From Deltaproteobacteria bacterium (lineage in GTDB: Bacteria > Myxococcota_A > UBA9160 > JAJDAL01), in the NCBI GenBank assembly GCA_029261875.1, contig JAJDAL010000060.1, positions 1 to 64,000 of the forward strand: a stretch of 64,000 bases of DNA, given 5' to 3'. Positions 1 through 8,867 of the stretch are shown in pieces. The translations under genes were made by a program, and so were the position numbers. The first letter of the stretch is position 1; every line of letters begins with the position of its first letter. The notes beneath the pieces are model-generated. The model did not search any database, had not been told where the DNA came from, and was given only the letters and a program-made list of their open reading frames with translations.

Positions 1-71
1 GCCGACCGCTCCTCGAGTTGCAGGGGCTGGGTCTCGGCGGGCGCAGCTTCGCGAAGAGCCATGGCGCGCAT
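1..71 (-). CDS. Possible 5' end of a divergent gene, cut by the window edge
   Basis: On the minus strand an ATG at 71 (second ATG at 62) opens a frame that stays open to the window edge and reads MRAMALREAAPAETQPLQLE. It faces away from the UPF0104 gene. Only about 23 codons are visible, with no recognisable domain and no clear Shine-Dalgarno sequence. It could be a chance open frame. Confidence 0.3.
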   Translation of the reverse strand, partial: MRAMALREAAPAETQPLQLEERS

Positions 72-135
72 GGCGATGTTTGTAGCACGGGCCGCCCTCG
101 CAGCCCGAGGAAACCCGGTATTATGCGCGCCATGG
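59..135. repeat. Perfect 13-bp inverted repeat over two divergent start codons
   Basis: CCATGGCGCGCAT at 59-71 is the exact reverse complement of ATGCGCGCCATGG at 123-135, with 51 bp between. Each arm holds the candidate start codon of a divergent frame, and both begin Met-Arg-Ala-Met. The spacer would hold both promoters. It could be an operator or translational element, or a coincidence of similar N-termini. Confidence 0.5.
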
Positions 136-1112
136 GGAGTAAGTGGCGACGCGTAGCGAGGCATGTGCTCCCCTGGGTGATCTCCGCCGGAATGCTCTAT
201 TACGTTTTCGGCGACACGGATTGGGCCAAGATTCAAGCCGCCACCGAGCAGGCCAATCTTCCGCTCTTCACCCTGATCACCTCCATCGACCGTCTGGCTT
301 TCTTCCTGGTCTGGACGCTCTTGCAGGCCTTGGCGTTGAGACGTTTCGTCGCCCACGTGCCGATTCGCTCGGTGGTTGCGATTCGAGGCGGGTCCGAACT
401 CCTGCGCGCGGTCAGCAATCCGCTCTCGGATGGCGCTTTCTTTCTCGGGATGGCGCAGTTGACGCGGGGGCGACTCGAAGCGGTGTTGGCCGCCGCGCTG
501 GTTCCCGGCGTATGCCATTTCCTCATCATGGTGGTTCAGATCACCCTGGCACTGCCGTTTCTCGACTGGAGTCCCGCCGCGGGGAATGGCTACGTGGCCA
601 TTTGGTGCGCGGGCATGTGGGCGTTGGTGCTCGCCACCGGCATTGGTGTTCGATTGTCGAGGGAGCGTAAGATCCCGGGCGCAGATTGGGTGCGGCGCTG
701 GCTGGAGCACTTCCCCCTGCGAGAGCTTCGCCCCTTCTTCTTCCTGTTCGTGGGGCTTGCCGCCTTCGATGTCATCATCCAAGGGCTGGCCACGCGCGCG
801 TTCGGGATTCCGATTCCCTGGACTTCGTTGATGGCGAAAATCCCGCTGTTGTATCTCGCACTCGTGGTTCCGTCCTTCGCCAATTTCGGCGTGCGCGAAG
901 CGACCTGGGAATTCCTGTTCCGGGATTTTGGATCCCGTGAAGCGCTCGAAGCGTTCGCCCTGGGGACCAACGTGATTTTCGTGGTCATCAATATCCTGCT
1001 CGGACTGATCTTTCTCTCCAAAGCGCTGCAATTGGTCGGTGAAGTGCGACGTGCCAGCCGCGAAGGCGAGGAAGTCCCCGAGCCGCTGATCCACAATCCC
1101 GGCGATACGTAG
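123..1112 (+). CDS. UPF0104 / lysylphosphatidylglycerol synthase TM-domain-like membrane protein
   Basis: Integral inner-membrane protein of about 329 residues with roughly seven hydrophobic segments. The first is near residues 15-30 and the last is the segment containing NVIFVVINILLGLIFL. The segment VPSFANFGVREA resembles the loop conserved in the UPF0104/LPG-synthase flippase-like domain. No soluble aminoacyl-transferase domain follows, so it is the stand-alone membrane form, usually inferred to act in lipid or glycoconjugate translocation. Start: the ATG at 123 (or 132) fits the hydrophobic N-terminus better than the long upstream extension in the same frame. It converges on the DUF3604 gene with a 33-nt gap. 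The substrate cannot be told from sequence. Confidence 0.72.
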   Translation: MRAMGSKWRRVARHVLPWVISAGMLYYVFGDTDWAKIQAATEQANLPLFTLITSIDRLAFFLVWTLLQALALRRFVAHVPIRSVVAIRGGSELLRAVSNPLSDGAFFLGMAQLTRGRLEAVLAAALVPGVCHFLIMVVQITLALPFLDWSPAAGNGYVAIWCAGMWALVLATGIGVRLSRERKIPGADWVRRWLEHFPLRELRPFFFLFVGLAAFDVIIQGLATRAFGIPIPWTSLMAKIPLLYLALVVPSFANFGVREATWEFLFRDFGSREALEAFALGTNVIFVVINILLGLIFLSKALQLVGEVRRASREGEEVPEPLIHNPGDT

Positions 1113-1145
1113 CCGCCGAGCCCAGCCCAATCTTTGTCACTTCGG

Positions 1146-3383
1146 CTAAGGCTGGTCGATGTAGATCGGCGAAGACCACGCGCGTTCTTGCACCGGGGCC
1201 AGGCAATCTTCGTCGAAGTCCGTTCGGTAGTCCCCGTAGCACGGAGTCGTTCGGATGGGATTGCCCTGGGCGTCGAACTCGGTCCGCAGGTTCGCGCCGT
1301 TGATCGCCATCGACTCTTCCTCCACGGCGCGCGCATAGTAGAGCGCATCGCGACCCGAAGTCCGGAATTCGGGGTCTTCGAAACGCACCGCACAGCCGCC
1401 CGGGTCCGGCGAACAGGGGAAGCGTCGCCAGGGGTCTTCGATCAAATTTTCCACGGGCTCTCCGGGGCGAACCTGGGGACGAATCCGCACGATTTCGATC
1501 GCCGTGATGGCACGGCGTCGATCGCTCGGGTAGTAGCATTCTCCCCGGCAGAGAGTTTCGAGACGTTCGGGCGACAAGGAGGCGTGACTGGCCGGGGGGC
1601 ACCCGTCTTTCGGTTCGAATGAGCCGACGGCGCGGACTTCGAATTGGGGAGTCGTGTCTTGCGTGGTGCGCGAACCCATGGCGACCGGTCCCGCAGGTCC
1701 GTTCAAGAGGTCGAACCAGAGCAGGATGCGCGGGCCGCTCGTGCCGTAGACCTCGCGGCGCTTGAGGGCCTTCCAGATCGACTCGCGACTGCGGTCCTCG
1801 GAGTGAACGGCAACCAATCCGCCCGGATACAGGAAGCTCGCCACGCGCTCCGTGTCCACGGCGAGCAGGCCCATGTCTTCGCCTTGGGGAACGATGGGCC
1901 GCTCGGGGTTGGGCTGGAGTTCCGCCAGGCGTTCTTGGGTTTGACGGTCGAAGAACTCGGACCGTGCGCCGGTCGCTTCGGTCATCTTGCGGCGTTCGTA
2001 TTGTTTGTAGCCCGTGCCCGGCCGAGCCGAATGGTTGTCGCTGGAGGCCATGAAGCCGTAGCGGAAACGTTTGGGGTCACCGTTTTCGTCCAACTGATCG
2101 AAGTTGGAAAGCGCCAAGGTGTATTGCCCGGATTCGCGGGGGCGATAGCCGAGTGCCGGTTTGAAGCAGTCGCGGCATTGCCCGCAGTCGAGCCAGTCCT
2201 CACCGCGCGCGTCCGGGAAGAGGAGGTGGGGCGACACATTGGAGCGCATGGCGAGCTGTTGGACTTCCTCGACCCGCGCGTCGCATTCGGCGCTCGAGAG
2301 GTCGCCGCAACGCTCGCGCATCAGCTCCCCTGCGCGCCAACAACAGGGGAGGTAGTCTCGGGTCGGTGCCGGACAAATGAGTTGCCCGTCTTGCGCGACT
2401 TCGTGCTCGCGGAAGCTGCGAAATTCTTCGGAGTTGCCGTGACCGGACATGATCTCGAAAAGGATCTGGCGATCCGGGTCGTGCATGGCGCCCTGCAACT
2501 GTTTGTCCATGGACGTCGTCGGCGGCGTATACATTCCCCAGGTCGATCCGTGGGGAATCACGATGCTGTCGCCACCCCATTGGGCCAGTTTCTCGAACAG
2601 GTCCGCCGGTGTCGGTGCGTTTTCGCTGCAATCCGGCGGCAGGTCGAGGGTGTTCTGGTCGCGCGGACAGACCGGCGTGCGACCCAATCGCGCGAGCAAC
2701 CAGAGGAAGTCCTGATATTCGGACCAGCCGCGCGGATCGATCCAGCGCACCAGGCGGATCAGTTCGAAACCGGAGAACAAGCTGCGATCGGTATCGTGGC
2801 GTCGTGAATTGATGGGGCGCGCCGGAAGCTCGCTGTCCGCAGTGCCGGGGAAAATGACGTTCTTGTGTCCCCAGTGATTGCTCGGTGTATCGCCCACCTG
2901 AGTCCACTCGTACCCCATGAAGGCGACCAGGTCCGGGTCCGCCGGGTCGCCAGCCCGCGCGTTGCACTCGCGCAGGTTGTCGATGGATGCGCGCCAGTGT
3001 TCCGGCGTGATGCCTTCCGCGTGGTCGTTCAGGCTGAAGAAATCGAGCGACGAGCAATAGCGCGCGAAGTCACACGCGTCCGCCGGCGGATGCGCGCCTT
3101 CACCGGCGAACATCGGGAGGGAGAACACGAAGGCGTCGATGGAATACGTGGTGTGAACGTGAAGGTCGCCAAACAGAATCCGTTTCTCCCGGGCACCGCG
3201 GGTAGCGTCGGATGCGAGGGCGTGTTTGGCGGTGTCTTGGGCTTTTTGCTGGGCGCGAAGGTCGCCGGCCGGTCGGGCGACGCCCTCGATCTCACCCGCG
3301 GGTCGATCCGAACCACCACAACCGAGGGCAAGGACGCTGGCCACCGCGATTGCGACGGCGCGCAACGTTCTTCCTCGATGCAT
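1146..3383 (-). CDS. DUF3604 lipoprotein (PHP-like metal motif)
   Basis: A 745-residue protein with a lipoprotein signal: basic start, hydrophobic stretch, then LALGC with Cys22 as the likely lipidated residue. The mature part begins with FGDLHVHTTYSIDAF near residues 71-85 and SLNDHAEGI about 45 residues later. This is the DUF3604 pattern, and its His-x-His resembles the first metal motif of PHP hydrolases. Many Cys residues in the middle (ICPAP..CC, CGQCRDC) could form disulfides or bind metal. Cell-surface or periplasmic location is expected. The biochemical function of DUF3604 is not established, so hydrolase activity is inference. It is the last gene of the minus-strand block and has a 78-nt gap to the TOPRIM gene. 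Confidence 0.85.
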   Translation of the reverse strand: MHRGRTLRAVAIAVASVLALGCGGSDRPAGEIEGVARPAGDLRAQQKAQDTAKHALASDATRGAREKRILFGDLHVHTTYSIDAFVFSLPMFAGEGAHPPADACDFARYCSSLDFFSLNDHAEGITPEHWRASIDNLRECNARAGDPADPDLVAFMGYEWTQVGDTPSNHWGHKNVIFPGTADSELPARPINSRRHDTDRSLFSGFELIRLVRWIDPRGWSEYQDFLWLLARLGRTPVCPRDQNTLDLPPDCSENAPTPADLFEKLAQWGGDSIVIPHGSTWGMYTPPTTSMDKQLQGAMHDPDRQILFEIMSGHGNSEEFRSFREHEVAQDGQLICPAPTRDYLPCCWRAGELMRERCGDLSSAECDARVEEVQQLAMRSNVSPHLLFPDARGEDWLDCGQCRDCFKPALGYRPRESGQYTLALSNFDQLDENGDPKRFRYGFMASSDNHSARPGTGYKQYERRKMTEATGARSEFFDRQTQERLAELQPNPERPIVPQGEDMGLLAVDTERVASFLYPGGLVAVHSEDRSRESIWKALKRREVYGTSGPRILLWFDLLNGPAGPVAMGSRTTQDTTPQFEVRAVGSFEPKDGCPPASHASLSPERLETLCRGECYYPSDRRRAITAIEIVRIRPQVRPGEPVENLIEDPWRRFPCSPDPGGCAVRFEDPEFRTSGRDALYYARAVEEESMAINGANLRTEFDAQGNPIRTTPCYGDYRTDFDEDCLAPVQERAWSSPIYIDQP

Positions 3384-3461
3384 CTCGATCCCTCCTGCGC
3401 GCCGCGGAGCGGCGGATTCCGGCGGCCAGCATACACCCGCGCGTCGCTGACACGATCGAAA

Positions 3462-4067
3462 TCAGCGGGCGTTGAGATTCCGGCGCAGGAGATCGAACAG
3501 CGTCAGGATGTCGGGGTGGAATTCTCCGCGGTGCATTTGCCGCGCAATCCGGCTCGCGTGGATCGGGCGCCCCACGCTGCGGGCCAGGGGGCCGTCCTTG
3601 GCCAAGAGTCGCTTGGCATCGAATCCGCGCAGCGTGGCTTCGTCGTCGTTTTCGGGGAAATGATCCCGGAAGAAACGGTCGATGCGACCGTCGTTGAAGC
3701 GTCGGGGCAAGCTGCGTCGGATGGCGTCGGGGACGAGCAGGTAACTTTCGATGTGGCGGCGGCTCCAAGTGAAGAAATCCAATCCCGGGGTCGAAGGACT
3801 CGCCGGGGGTTCATGTTCGTCGCGGTCGAGCACGCAGACCGCGCGCGTGGTCGGTGTTGTGAGGCGCGCATCCTCGAGGTGCTCGGCTGCTCGATCGGGT
3901 TGGCGACCGCCGAGAATCACGCAAGCTCCCGCTACCCCTCGGGCGAGCAGGGGAGAGAGTTCGCGCGCCCAGGCTTTCAAGATGTCGCGATCTCGGGGAC
4001 CTTCGACGTAGAGCAAGAAGTCCTGCGATCGATCGTTGGGCGCTTGTTCGACAGTGGGCCGAGGCAA
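3462..4067 (-). CDS. Small orphan TOPRIM-fold protein
   Basis: A 201-residue protein. Near the N-terminus LLYVEGPRDRDIL supplies the conserved Glu of a TOPRIM domain, and around residue 100 VCVLDRDEHE supplies the Asp-x-Asp metal pair. A helical region, FTWSRRHIESYLL, follows as in OLD-family or DUF4435-type TOPRIM proteins. No ATPase or other nuclease domain is present or adjacent, unlike OLD/Gabija systems. The likely start is a TTG at 4067 with GGAGA about 7 nt upstream, since no in-frame ATG precedes the motif. It may act as a metal-dependent nuclease or nucleotidyl enzyme, but the substrate is unknown. The TOPRIM call rests on motifs only. Confidence 0.6.
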   Translation of the reverse strand: MPRPTVEQAPNDRSQDFLLYVEGPRDRDILKAWARELSPLLARGVAGACVILGGRQPDRAAEHLEDARLTTPTTRAVCVLDRDEHEPPASPSTPGLDFFTWSRRHIESYLLVPDAIRRSLPRRFNDGRIDRFFRDHFPENDDEATLRGFDAKRLLAKDGPLARSVGRPIHASRIARQMHRGEFHPDILTLFDLLRRNLNAR

Positions 4068-4145
4068 CGGACTCTCCAGACCACCCCAATCTAGTTGAGG
4101 AACGACGAACCAGCTAGCGGGACGCGGAACGGTGCTTTCGCGGCC

Positions 4146-5303
4146 CTAGTCGTCTCGATCCATGACCACCAGCGCCTCCAGATGGTGGGTCTGGGGAAAG
4201 AGGTCGAAACCTTGCACGCGCGTGGCGCGGTAGCGCGCGGCGGCGAAGAACGCCAAATCGCGTGCGAGGGTCGCCGGGTCACAGGACAGGTAGACCACGC
4301 GCTTCGCGCCGGATTGAGCCAGGCTTTCCGCGAGGCCCTTGGCGAGACCCGTTCGCGGCGGATCGAGGATGATGACATCCGGGCGTTTGCGCATGCGCCG
4401 CGAGGCCAAAGCGAATTCCGCGCGCACGCCGGCGATGCGGACGTTTTCGATGCCCGCCCGCTCCAGGTTGTGGCGCAAGTCCCGGACGGCCCGTCGCGAT
4501 GCCTCGACCGCGTGGAGGGTTTCGAATTGACGCGCGAGACCGAGGGTCAAGAATCCGGCGCCGGCGTAGAATTCGAAGGCGATCTCCCCGCTTCCCGCCG
4601 CGGCGTGAACTTCCCGGGCCAGGGGTTCGAGAAGCAGTTGATTGGCCTGGGCGAATACGCCGGGGGAAATGTCGATTTCGTCCGCACCAACGCGAAGCGT
4701 GAGGGATGCGCCGGATTCGAATTCCTTCGTCAGGGGAGTCGCGCGCGTTTCGCCGTCTCCCTGGGCGAGTTCCCACTCTCCCGCGGGCGTGGGCGGTTTT
4801 GCCGCCAGCTCGGAAAACTTCCGTTCGAGATCGGTTACGAGGATCGGGCACTGGGTGGTGGGGCACAGTTCGTGGGAACGTCGCTCCCGGTAGCCCACGT
4901 GCAGGGGATCCACGAGAACGCGCGCACGGGAGCGATACCCGTAGGGCGCGGGGGAGGGGAGCATTTCGATTTCTGGCGGCAGGGATAGCTTTCCGACCCG
5001 GGTGAGTGTGTCGTGGAGAATTTTTCGCTTGGCCTCGACCTGGGCGGGATAGTCGACGTGTTGCCAACTGCAGCCACCGCAAGTGCCGAACACCGCGCAA
5101 ACCGGTTCGACCCGCTGGGGGCTTGCTTCGAGCAGCGCGTCCACGCGACCCCGAAGAAAACGCGGACGCGCTTCGACGATCTCGATTCGCACCCGGTCTC
5201 CCGGCACCGTGAAGGGCACGAAGACCACGCGGCCGTCTGTCAGGCGGCCGACTCCGTCGCCTCCGGCCGCGAGGGAATCGATCGTTACTTCTTCGGGATT
5301 CAC
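4146..5303 (-). CDS. rlmD: 23S rRNA (uracil-5-)-methyltransferase, RlmD/RumA family
   Basis: SAM-dependent RNA m5U methyltransferase of 385 residues. A TRAM-type beta barrel (about 1-60) comes first. Then Cys69, Cys75 and Cys78 (C-x5-C-x2-C) plus Cys147/Cys152 give the 4Fe-4S ligand pattern of RumA. FYAGAGFLTLGLA is the SAM loop, ILDPPRTGL follows, and SCDPATLARDL carries the catalytic Cys. Length is close to the family norm. Its ATG overlaps the TGA of the upstream gene by 4 nt, suggesting translational coupling. The family methylates U1939 or U747 of 23S rRNA or T54 of tRNA; the Fe-S motif favours RlmD/RlmC over TrmA, but the exact target is not proven. Confidence 0.9.
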   Translation of the reverse strand: MNPEEVTIDSLAAGGDGVGRLTDGRVVFVPFTVPGDRVRIEIVEARPRFLRGRVDALLEASPQRVEPVCAVFGTCGGCSWQHVDYPAQVEAKRKILHDTLTRVGKLSLPPEIEMLPSPAPYGYRSRARVLVDPLHVGYRERRSHELCPTTQCPILVTDLERKFSELAAKPPTPAGEWELAQGDGETRATPLTKEFESGASLTLRVGADEIDISPGVFAQANQLLLEPLAREVHAAAGSGEIAFEFYAGAGFLTLGLARQFETLHAVEASRRAVRDLRHNLERAGIENVRIAGVRAEFALASRRMRKRPDVIILDPPRTGLAKGLAESLAQSGAKRVVYLSCDPATLARDLAFFAAARYRATRVQGFDLFPQTHHLEALVVMDRDD

Positions 5304-5704
5304 GAATTCGGGTCGATTTGGGAAAGCCGGATGGCGATCGTCTGCGAAGAATCGAGGAACCAGTTCACCATGCGATCGGTAGTCCCGTATTTTTCCGCCA
5401 TGGCGCGGTTGACGGCTTCGAGCTCGCTGGGTTGGTCCGTGGGCGTGGCGCGATAGGTAATCTCTTCCTCACCCCGGTGAATTCGAACCTCTGCGCTGCT
5501 CCCAATGCGTCGTACCCAACCCGCTTCGCGGGACCCGCGCAGATAGGTCGTGGGGGGAACCTCGACGATCCACAGGCTGGTTTCGCAATCCGCTCCCGCC
5601 GCGTCTAGGGTGACGAGTTTGATGACTTCGCCTTCGTCGATCAGCAGAGCGCCTGCGACGATCAGCGATAGCCCGATCCCAATCGACAACAACGCTCTAC
5701 GCAT
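5300..5704 (-). CDS. Membrane-anchored DUF2255-like protein
   Basis: A 134-residue protein with one N-terminal transmembrane helix (ALLSIGIGLSLIVAGALLI) and a small external domain. The run SLWIVEVPPTTYLRGS, a following Trp-Val-Arg-Arg strand and the C-terminal NRAMAEKYG match the arrangement of DUF2255 / deazaflavin-nitroreductase-like split-barrel proteins. An N-terminal anchor is unusual for that fold. It begins right after the MoeA/PBP gene ends at 5705 and overlaps rlmD by 4 nt, so it is co-transcribed with both. Function unknown; the family call is moderate. Confidence 0.65.
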   Translation of the reverse strand: MRRALLSIGIGLSLIVAGALLIDEGEVIKLVTLDAAGADCETSLWIVEVPPTTYLRGSREAGWVRRIGSSAEVRIHRGEEEITYRATPTDQPSELEAVNRAMAEKYGTTDRMVNWFLDSSQTIAIRLSQIDPNS

Positions 5705-7600
5705 TCATTGAACCCCGGTTCCCAGTCCCAGCGCTTCCAAGTCCGCTCGCAAGGAACTGCCCGGCTCGAGTAGCGCACGGAGTCGCTTCACGGCGGGCCG
5801 TTCCCAACGCGATCGGGGAATCGCGAAATCGTAGCGCTCCGCCTGGAGGGGGCGAAATCGCAAGCCCGATTCCGCGGCGATGGATTCGATGGTCACGCCC
5901 CAGTCCGCGCGTTTTTGAGCGACGGCAGCCGCAACCGCGTAGTGGGAACGGGGTTCGTAGGCGAACCCCTCCGGGCGTCGTTCTCCGAGCAATTGATCGA
6001 TCAATACGCGCGTCCCGCTGCCGCGGTTGCGGTTGACCATGCGCAATCGCGTGTCTCCGATCAGCTCGGATACCTCGCGGGAGTCGTCCGGGCGCGTGAC
6101 CACGCCCTGCATTCGATCGTATCCCCGCAACAGCCGCAAACTCGACTCGAGAAAAGGCTCGTTGTAGCGACCCGTCGCCGGGTCGAGCAGGTGGATGGGC
6201 GCGACGTCGCATTCGCCCCGCGCGGCGGCGGCGAGGCCCCCCTCGCTCCCCACGGCGAGCAGCTTCACCCGAATTCCTTCGCGCGCCAAGGCCGCGGCGA
6301 TTCGGTCGAGGCCCGCGCAATGGCTGCCGACGATCACCAGGTCCGCGAGGGGAAGCTCGTGTCCAATCAGTGTGACGTCCACTTCGTGACCCGACTCCAC
6401 GATTTCCGTGTTGCGTTCGATTCGAACGAAGCCATCCGCGCGACTGAAGGCGGTGACGCTCCCGCTCCCCTTTCCCATGGGGTACGCCGAAAGGCCACCG
6501 CCTTCGCGTTGGACCAGACCGACCAGCAGGTATTCGAGCCGGCCGCGTTCCGAGCGCACTTCCAGCGGAAGTATGGCGCGGCGTGTTTCGCGCACCGACA
6601 CCGCCCGCCCGGCGAGTTCCCGAAGGACGGGCGCCACGAATTCGTGGAACGTGAAAACCGCCGAGGTGGGAAAGCCCGGCAAGATGACGACCGGGCGTCC
6701 GCCATGGGAGGCGAGACAAATCGGTTTTCCCGGTTTCAATGCGACTCCGTGGACGATGATTCCGGGTTCGAGTTCGTCGACCACCCGCGCACAAAGATCG
6801 CCTTCGCCCTTCGACGTTCCGCCCGAAAGCAGAACCAGGTCGGCTTCGCGAATGCCCCGCTTCAAGGCGCGGCGCAGCGTCGCTTCGTCGTCGCGAAACG
6901 CCCCGAGGAAGATCGGATCGCCACCGAGTTCGCGTACGGCGTCGGACAGGATTCGCCCATTGCTGTCGTGAACCAAACCCGGACGCATGGCTTCGCCGGG
7001 TTGCACGATTTCGTCCCCCGTCGAGAGAATCGCGACCCGCGGCCGCCCGAGGACGCGAACTTCGTGCGCGCCGATGGCGGCGAGAACGCCCGTTTCCCGC
7101 GAAGTCAGCGGCGTTCCCGCGAACAACACCGCTTCACCGCGACCGATGTCCGTGCCCGCGAACGACACTGCGTTGCCGGGCGTGACCGCGCGCCGAAGCA
7201 GGACCCGGTCGCCGTCGAGGTCCGTGGCTTCGACGGGAATGACCGCGTCGGCCCCGCGCGGGAGCATGCCCCCGGTCGCAATCGAGGTGGCGGACCCTGC
7301 GCGGACCTCCTCGCTCGGCACGATGCCGGTTGCAATGGTTTCCGGGTTGAGAACGAGGTGGACCGGTGTTTGCTCTTCGGCACCGTAGGTGTCCTCCGCC
7401 CGCACCGCGAATCCGTCCATGTTGGATCGGTCGAATCCCGGAACGTCGATCTCGGATCGAATGTCGTCGGCGATGACGCGACCGAGTGCCTGATCGAGAG
7501 CGACCGTCTCCGGCGGAATCGTTGCGAGTTCGAGGGCCGAACGCCAGCGCGCTTCCGCTTCGTCGCGATCGAGTACGTGGAGGAATTGGCGCTGCTTCAT
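5705..7600 (-). CDS. moeA: Molybdopterin molybdotransferase MoeA fused to a periplasmic-binding-protein-like domain
   Basis: A 631-residue fusion. Residues 1 to about 405 are MoeA: DRSNMDGFAVRA near the start, SGGTSKGEGD in the central domain and LPGFPTSAVF in the C-terminal part. From about 410 to the end is the PBP-like (LysR-substrate-binding-like) domain found fused to or beside MoeA in many anaerobes and archaea, with the signature NRNRGSGTR. MoeA inserts molybdate or tungstate into adenylylated molybdopterin in the cytosol; the PBP domain is inferred to sense or hold the oxyanion. The start at 7600 overlaps the stop of the upstream moeA by 4 nt. The frame is open further upstream, but that would run inside the neighbour. 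Confidence 0.9.
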   Translation of the reverse strand: MKQRQFLHVLDRDEAEARWRSALELATIPPETVALDQALGRVIADDIRSEIDVPGFDRSNMDGFAVRAEDTYGAEEQTPVHLVLNPETIATGIVPSEEVRAGSATSIATGGMLPRGADAVIPVEATDLDGDRVLLRRAVTPGNAVSFAGTDIGRGEAVLFAGTPLTSRETGVLAAIGAHEVRVLGRPRVAILSTGDEIVQPGEAMRPGLVHDSNGRILSDAVRELGGDPIFLGAFRDDEATLRRALKRGIREADLVLLSGGTSKGEGDLCARVVDELEPGIIVHGVALKPGKPICLASHGGRPVVILPGFPTSAVFTFHEFVAPVLRELAGRAVSVRETRRAILPLEVRSERGRLEYLLVGLVQREGGGLSAYPMGKGSGSVTAFSRADGFVRIERNTEIVESGHEVDVTLIGHELPLADLVIVGSHCAGLDRIAAALAREGIRVKLLAVGSEGGLAAAARGECDVAPIHLLDPATGRYNEPFLESSLRLLRGYDRMQGVVTRPDDSREVSELIGDTRLRMVNRNRGSGTRVLIDQLLGERRPEGFAYEPRSHYAVAAAVAQKRADWGVTIESIAAESGLRFRPLQAERYDFAIPRSRWERPAVKRLRALLEPGSSLRADLEALGLGTGVQ

Positions 7601-8844
7601 GACGTTTCGTCCGGGAGGAATGCATCGTACAGACGAACTTCGACCTTTTCCCCTTCGGCCATGCCTTCGAGTTCGCGCGGAACGATGACGAAGCCGGCGG
7701 ATCGCACGGTGGACGAAAGAATCGAGGCGCCGGAGGTCGCCAGGGGAATCACCAGGCCGTGCTCGATCGCGACCCGCACGTAGTCGACGCGCCCAATGGC
7801 CGAGGAGATCTTGCGCGCCAAGGGAAGGTTGCGGACCGGATGGGGCCAACGGGGGGATCGTCCACCCAAGCGGCGCAGGGTCGGACCTGCAAAGAACTCG
7901 TAGGCGCACAGGCAACTCACGGGGTTGCCCGGCAAGAGGAATACGATGCGCTCGCCGATGCGCCCGACGCCCGTGGGGCTCGAAGGGCGCATGGCAATGC
8001 CGTGAAAGTCGAGGCTGCCGAGTTGCGCGACGAGGCCGGGCGCGAAGTCCTCGCGGCCCACGGAGCTGCCGCCGGAGACGAGCACGACGTCGGCATCTTC
8101 GCCGCCGAGCGCCTGGCGAATGCGCTCCTCCCGATCGGGAAGAATTTCGTACGGCAGGAGCTCGCCGCCGTCGCGCTCGAGCAGAACGCGCAGCATGACG
8201 GAGTTGCTATCGACGATTCGGCTTCCCTCGGGCGTCTCACCGGCTGCGACGAGTTCGTCGCCGGTGATCACGAAGCGAACCCGGGGGCGTCGCACGCAGG
8301 GAACTTCCGCACAGCCGAGAGAGGCGAGAATGGCGGCGTCCTGGGCCCGAAGCACGCGGCCCCGATGCAACACCGTGTCGCCTTCGCGAATGTCTTCACC
8401 GCGGGTCCCGACGTTCTTGTGGGGGGCGACCGCGTCGCGTACTTCGAGACTTCCTGCGTTTTCGCTGCAGACTTCCGCCATCAAGACGGCGTCGGCTCCG
8501 CGGGGGACCGGTGCGCCGGTCATGATCCGTACGGCTTGTCGCGGGCCCACCTCGCCGGCGAAAGGACGGCCGGGCATGGATTCGCCGATGACCTCGAGAC
8601 GCAGGGGGGCGTAGTCCGAGGCACCAAAGGTGTCGGCTCCGCGGACCGCATATCCGTCCATGGCGGAACGGTCGAAATTGGGAACGGGGCGCGGCGCCTC
8701 GATGTTCGCCGCCAATACCCGGCCCGCACACGAGAGCACGGGAACGAGTTCATCGCCCAGGGCGTGAACCCGTTCCGCCAGAAAGCGCTCGACGTCCTCG
8801 ACGTCGGCGCGTTCGGCGAAACCGCGCATGCGAACGTCGCGCAT
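7597..8844 (-). CDS. moeA: Molybdopterin molybdotransferase MoeA (stand-alone copy)
   Basis: A 415-residue MoeA without fusion. Motifs are DRSAMDGYAVRG near residue 60, MTGAPVPRGADAV, VITGDELV, SGGSSVGREDF (MPT-binding loop) and LPGNPVSCLCAYEF. It catalyses metal insertion into MPT-AMP to give the active pterin cofactor. It lies 23 nt after the oxidoreductase gene and overlaps the second moeA by 4 nt. Two MoeA paralogues in one operon often mark organisms that separate molybdenum from tungsten insertion. Which copy handles which metal cannot be read from sequence. Confidence 0.92.
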   Translation of the reverse strand: MRDVRMRGFAERADVEDVERFLAERVHALGDELVPVLSCAGRVLAANIEAPRPVPNFDRSAMDGYAVRGADTFGASDYAPLRLEVIGESMPGRPFAGEVGPRQAVRIMTGAPVPRGADAVLMAEVCSENAGSLEVRDAVAPHKNVGTRGEDIREGDTVLHRGRVLRAQDAAILASLGCAEVPCVRRPRVRFVITGDELVAAGETPEGSRIVDSNSVMLRVLLERDGGELLPYEILPDREERIRQALGGEDADVVLVSGGSSVGREDFAPGLVAQLGSLDFHGIAMRPSSPTGVGRIGERIVFLLPGNPVSCLCAYEFFAGPTLRRLGGRSPRWPHPVRNLPLARKISSAIGRVDYVRVAIEHGLVIPLATSGASILSSTVRSAGFVIVPRELEGMAEGEKVEVRLYDAFLPDETS

Positions 8845-8867
8845 TGGATGGCCCGATGGGGCGGGCG

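Noticed and set aside
3462..4067. Gabija or OLD-type defence system around the TOPRIM protein
   Set aside because: No ATPase or helicase is adjacent; neighbours are RNA methylation and lipoprotein genes.
5915..7783. 622-residue open frame on the + strand opposite the MoeA/PBP gene
   Set aside because: Antisense shadow caused by high GC at third codon positions; it has no domain-like sequence, whereas the minus-strand frame has MoeA motifs throughout.
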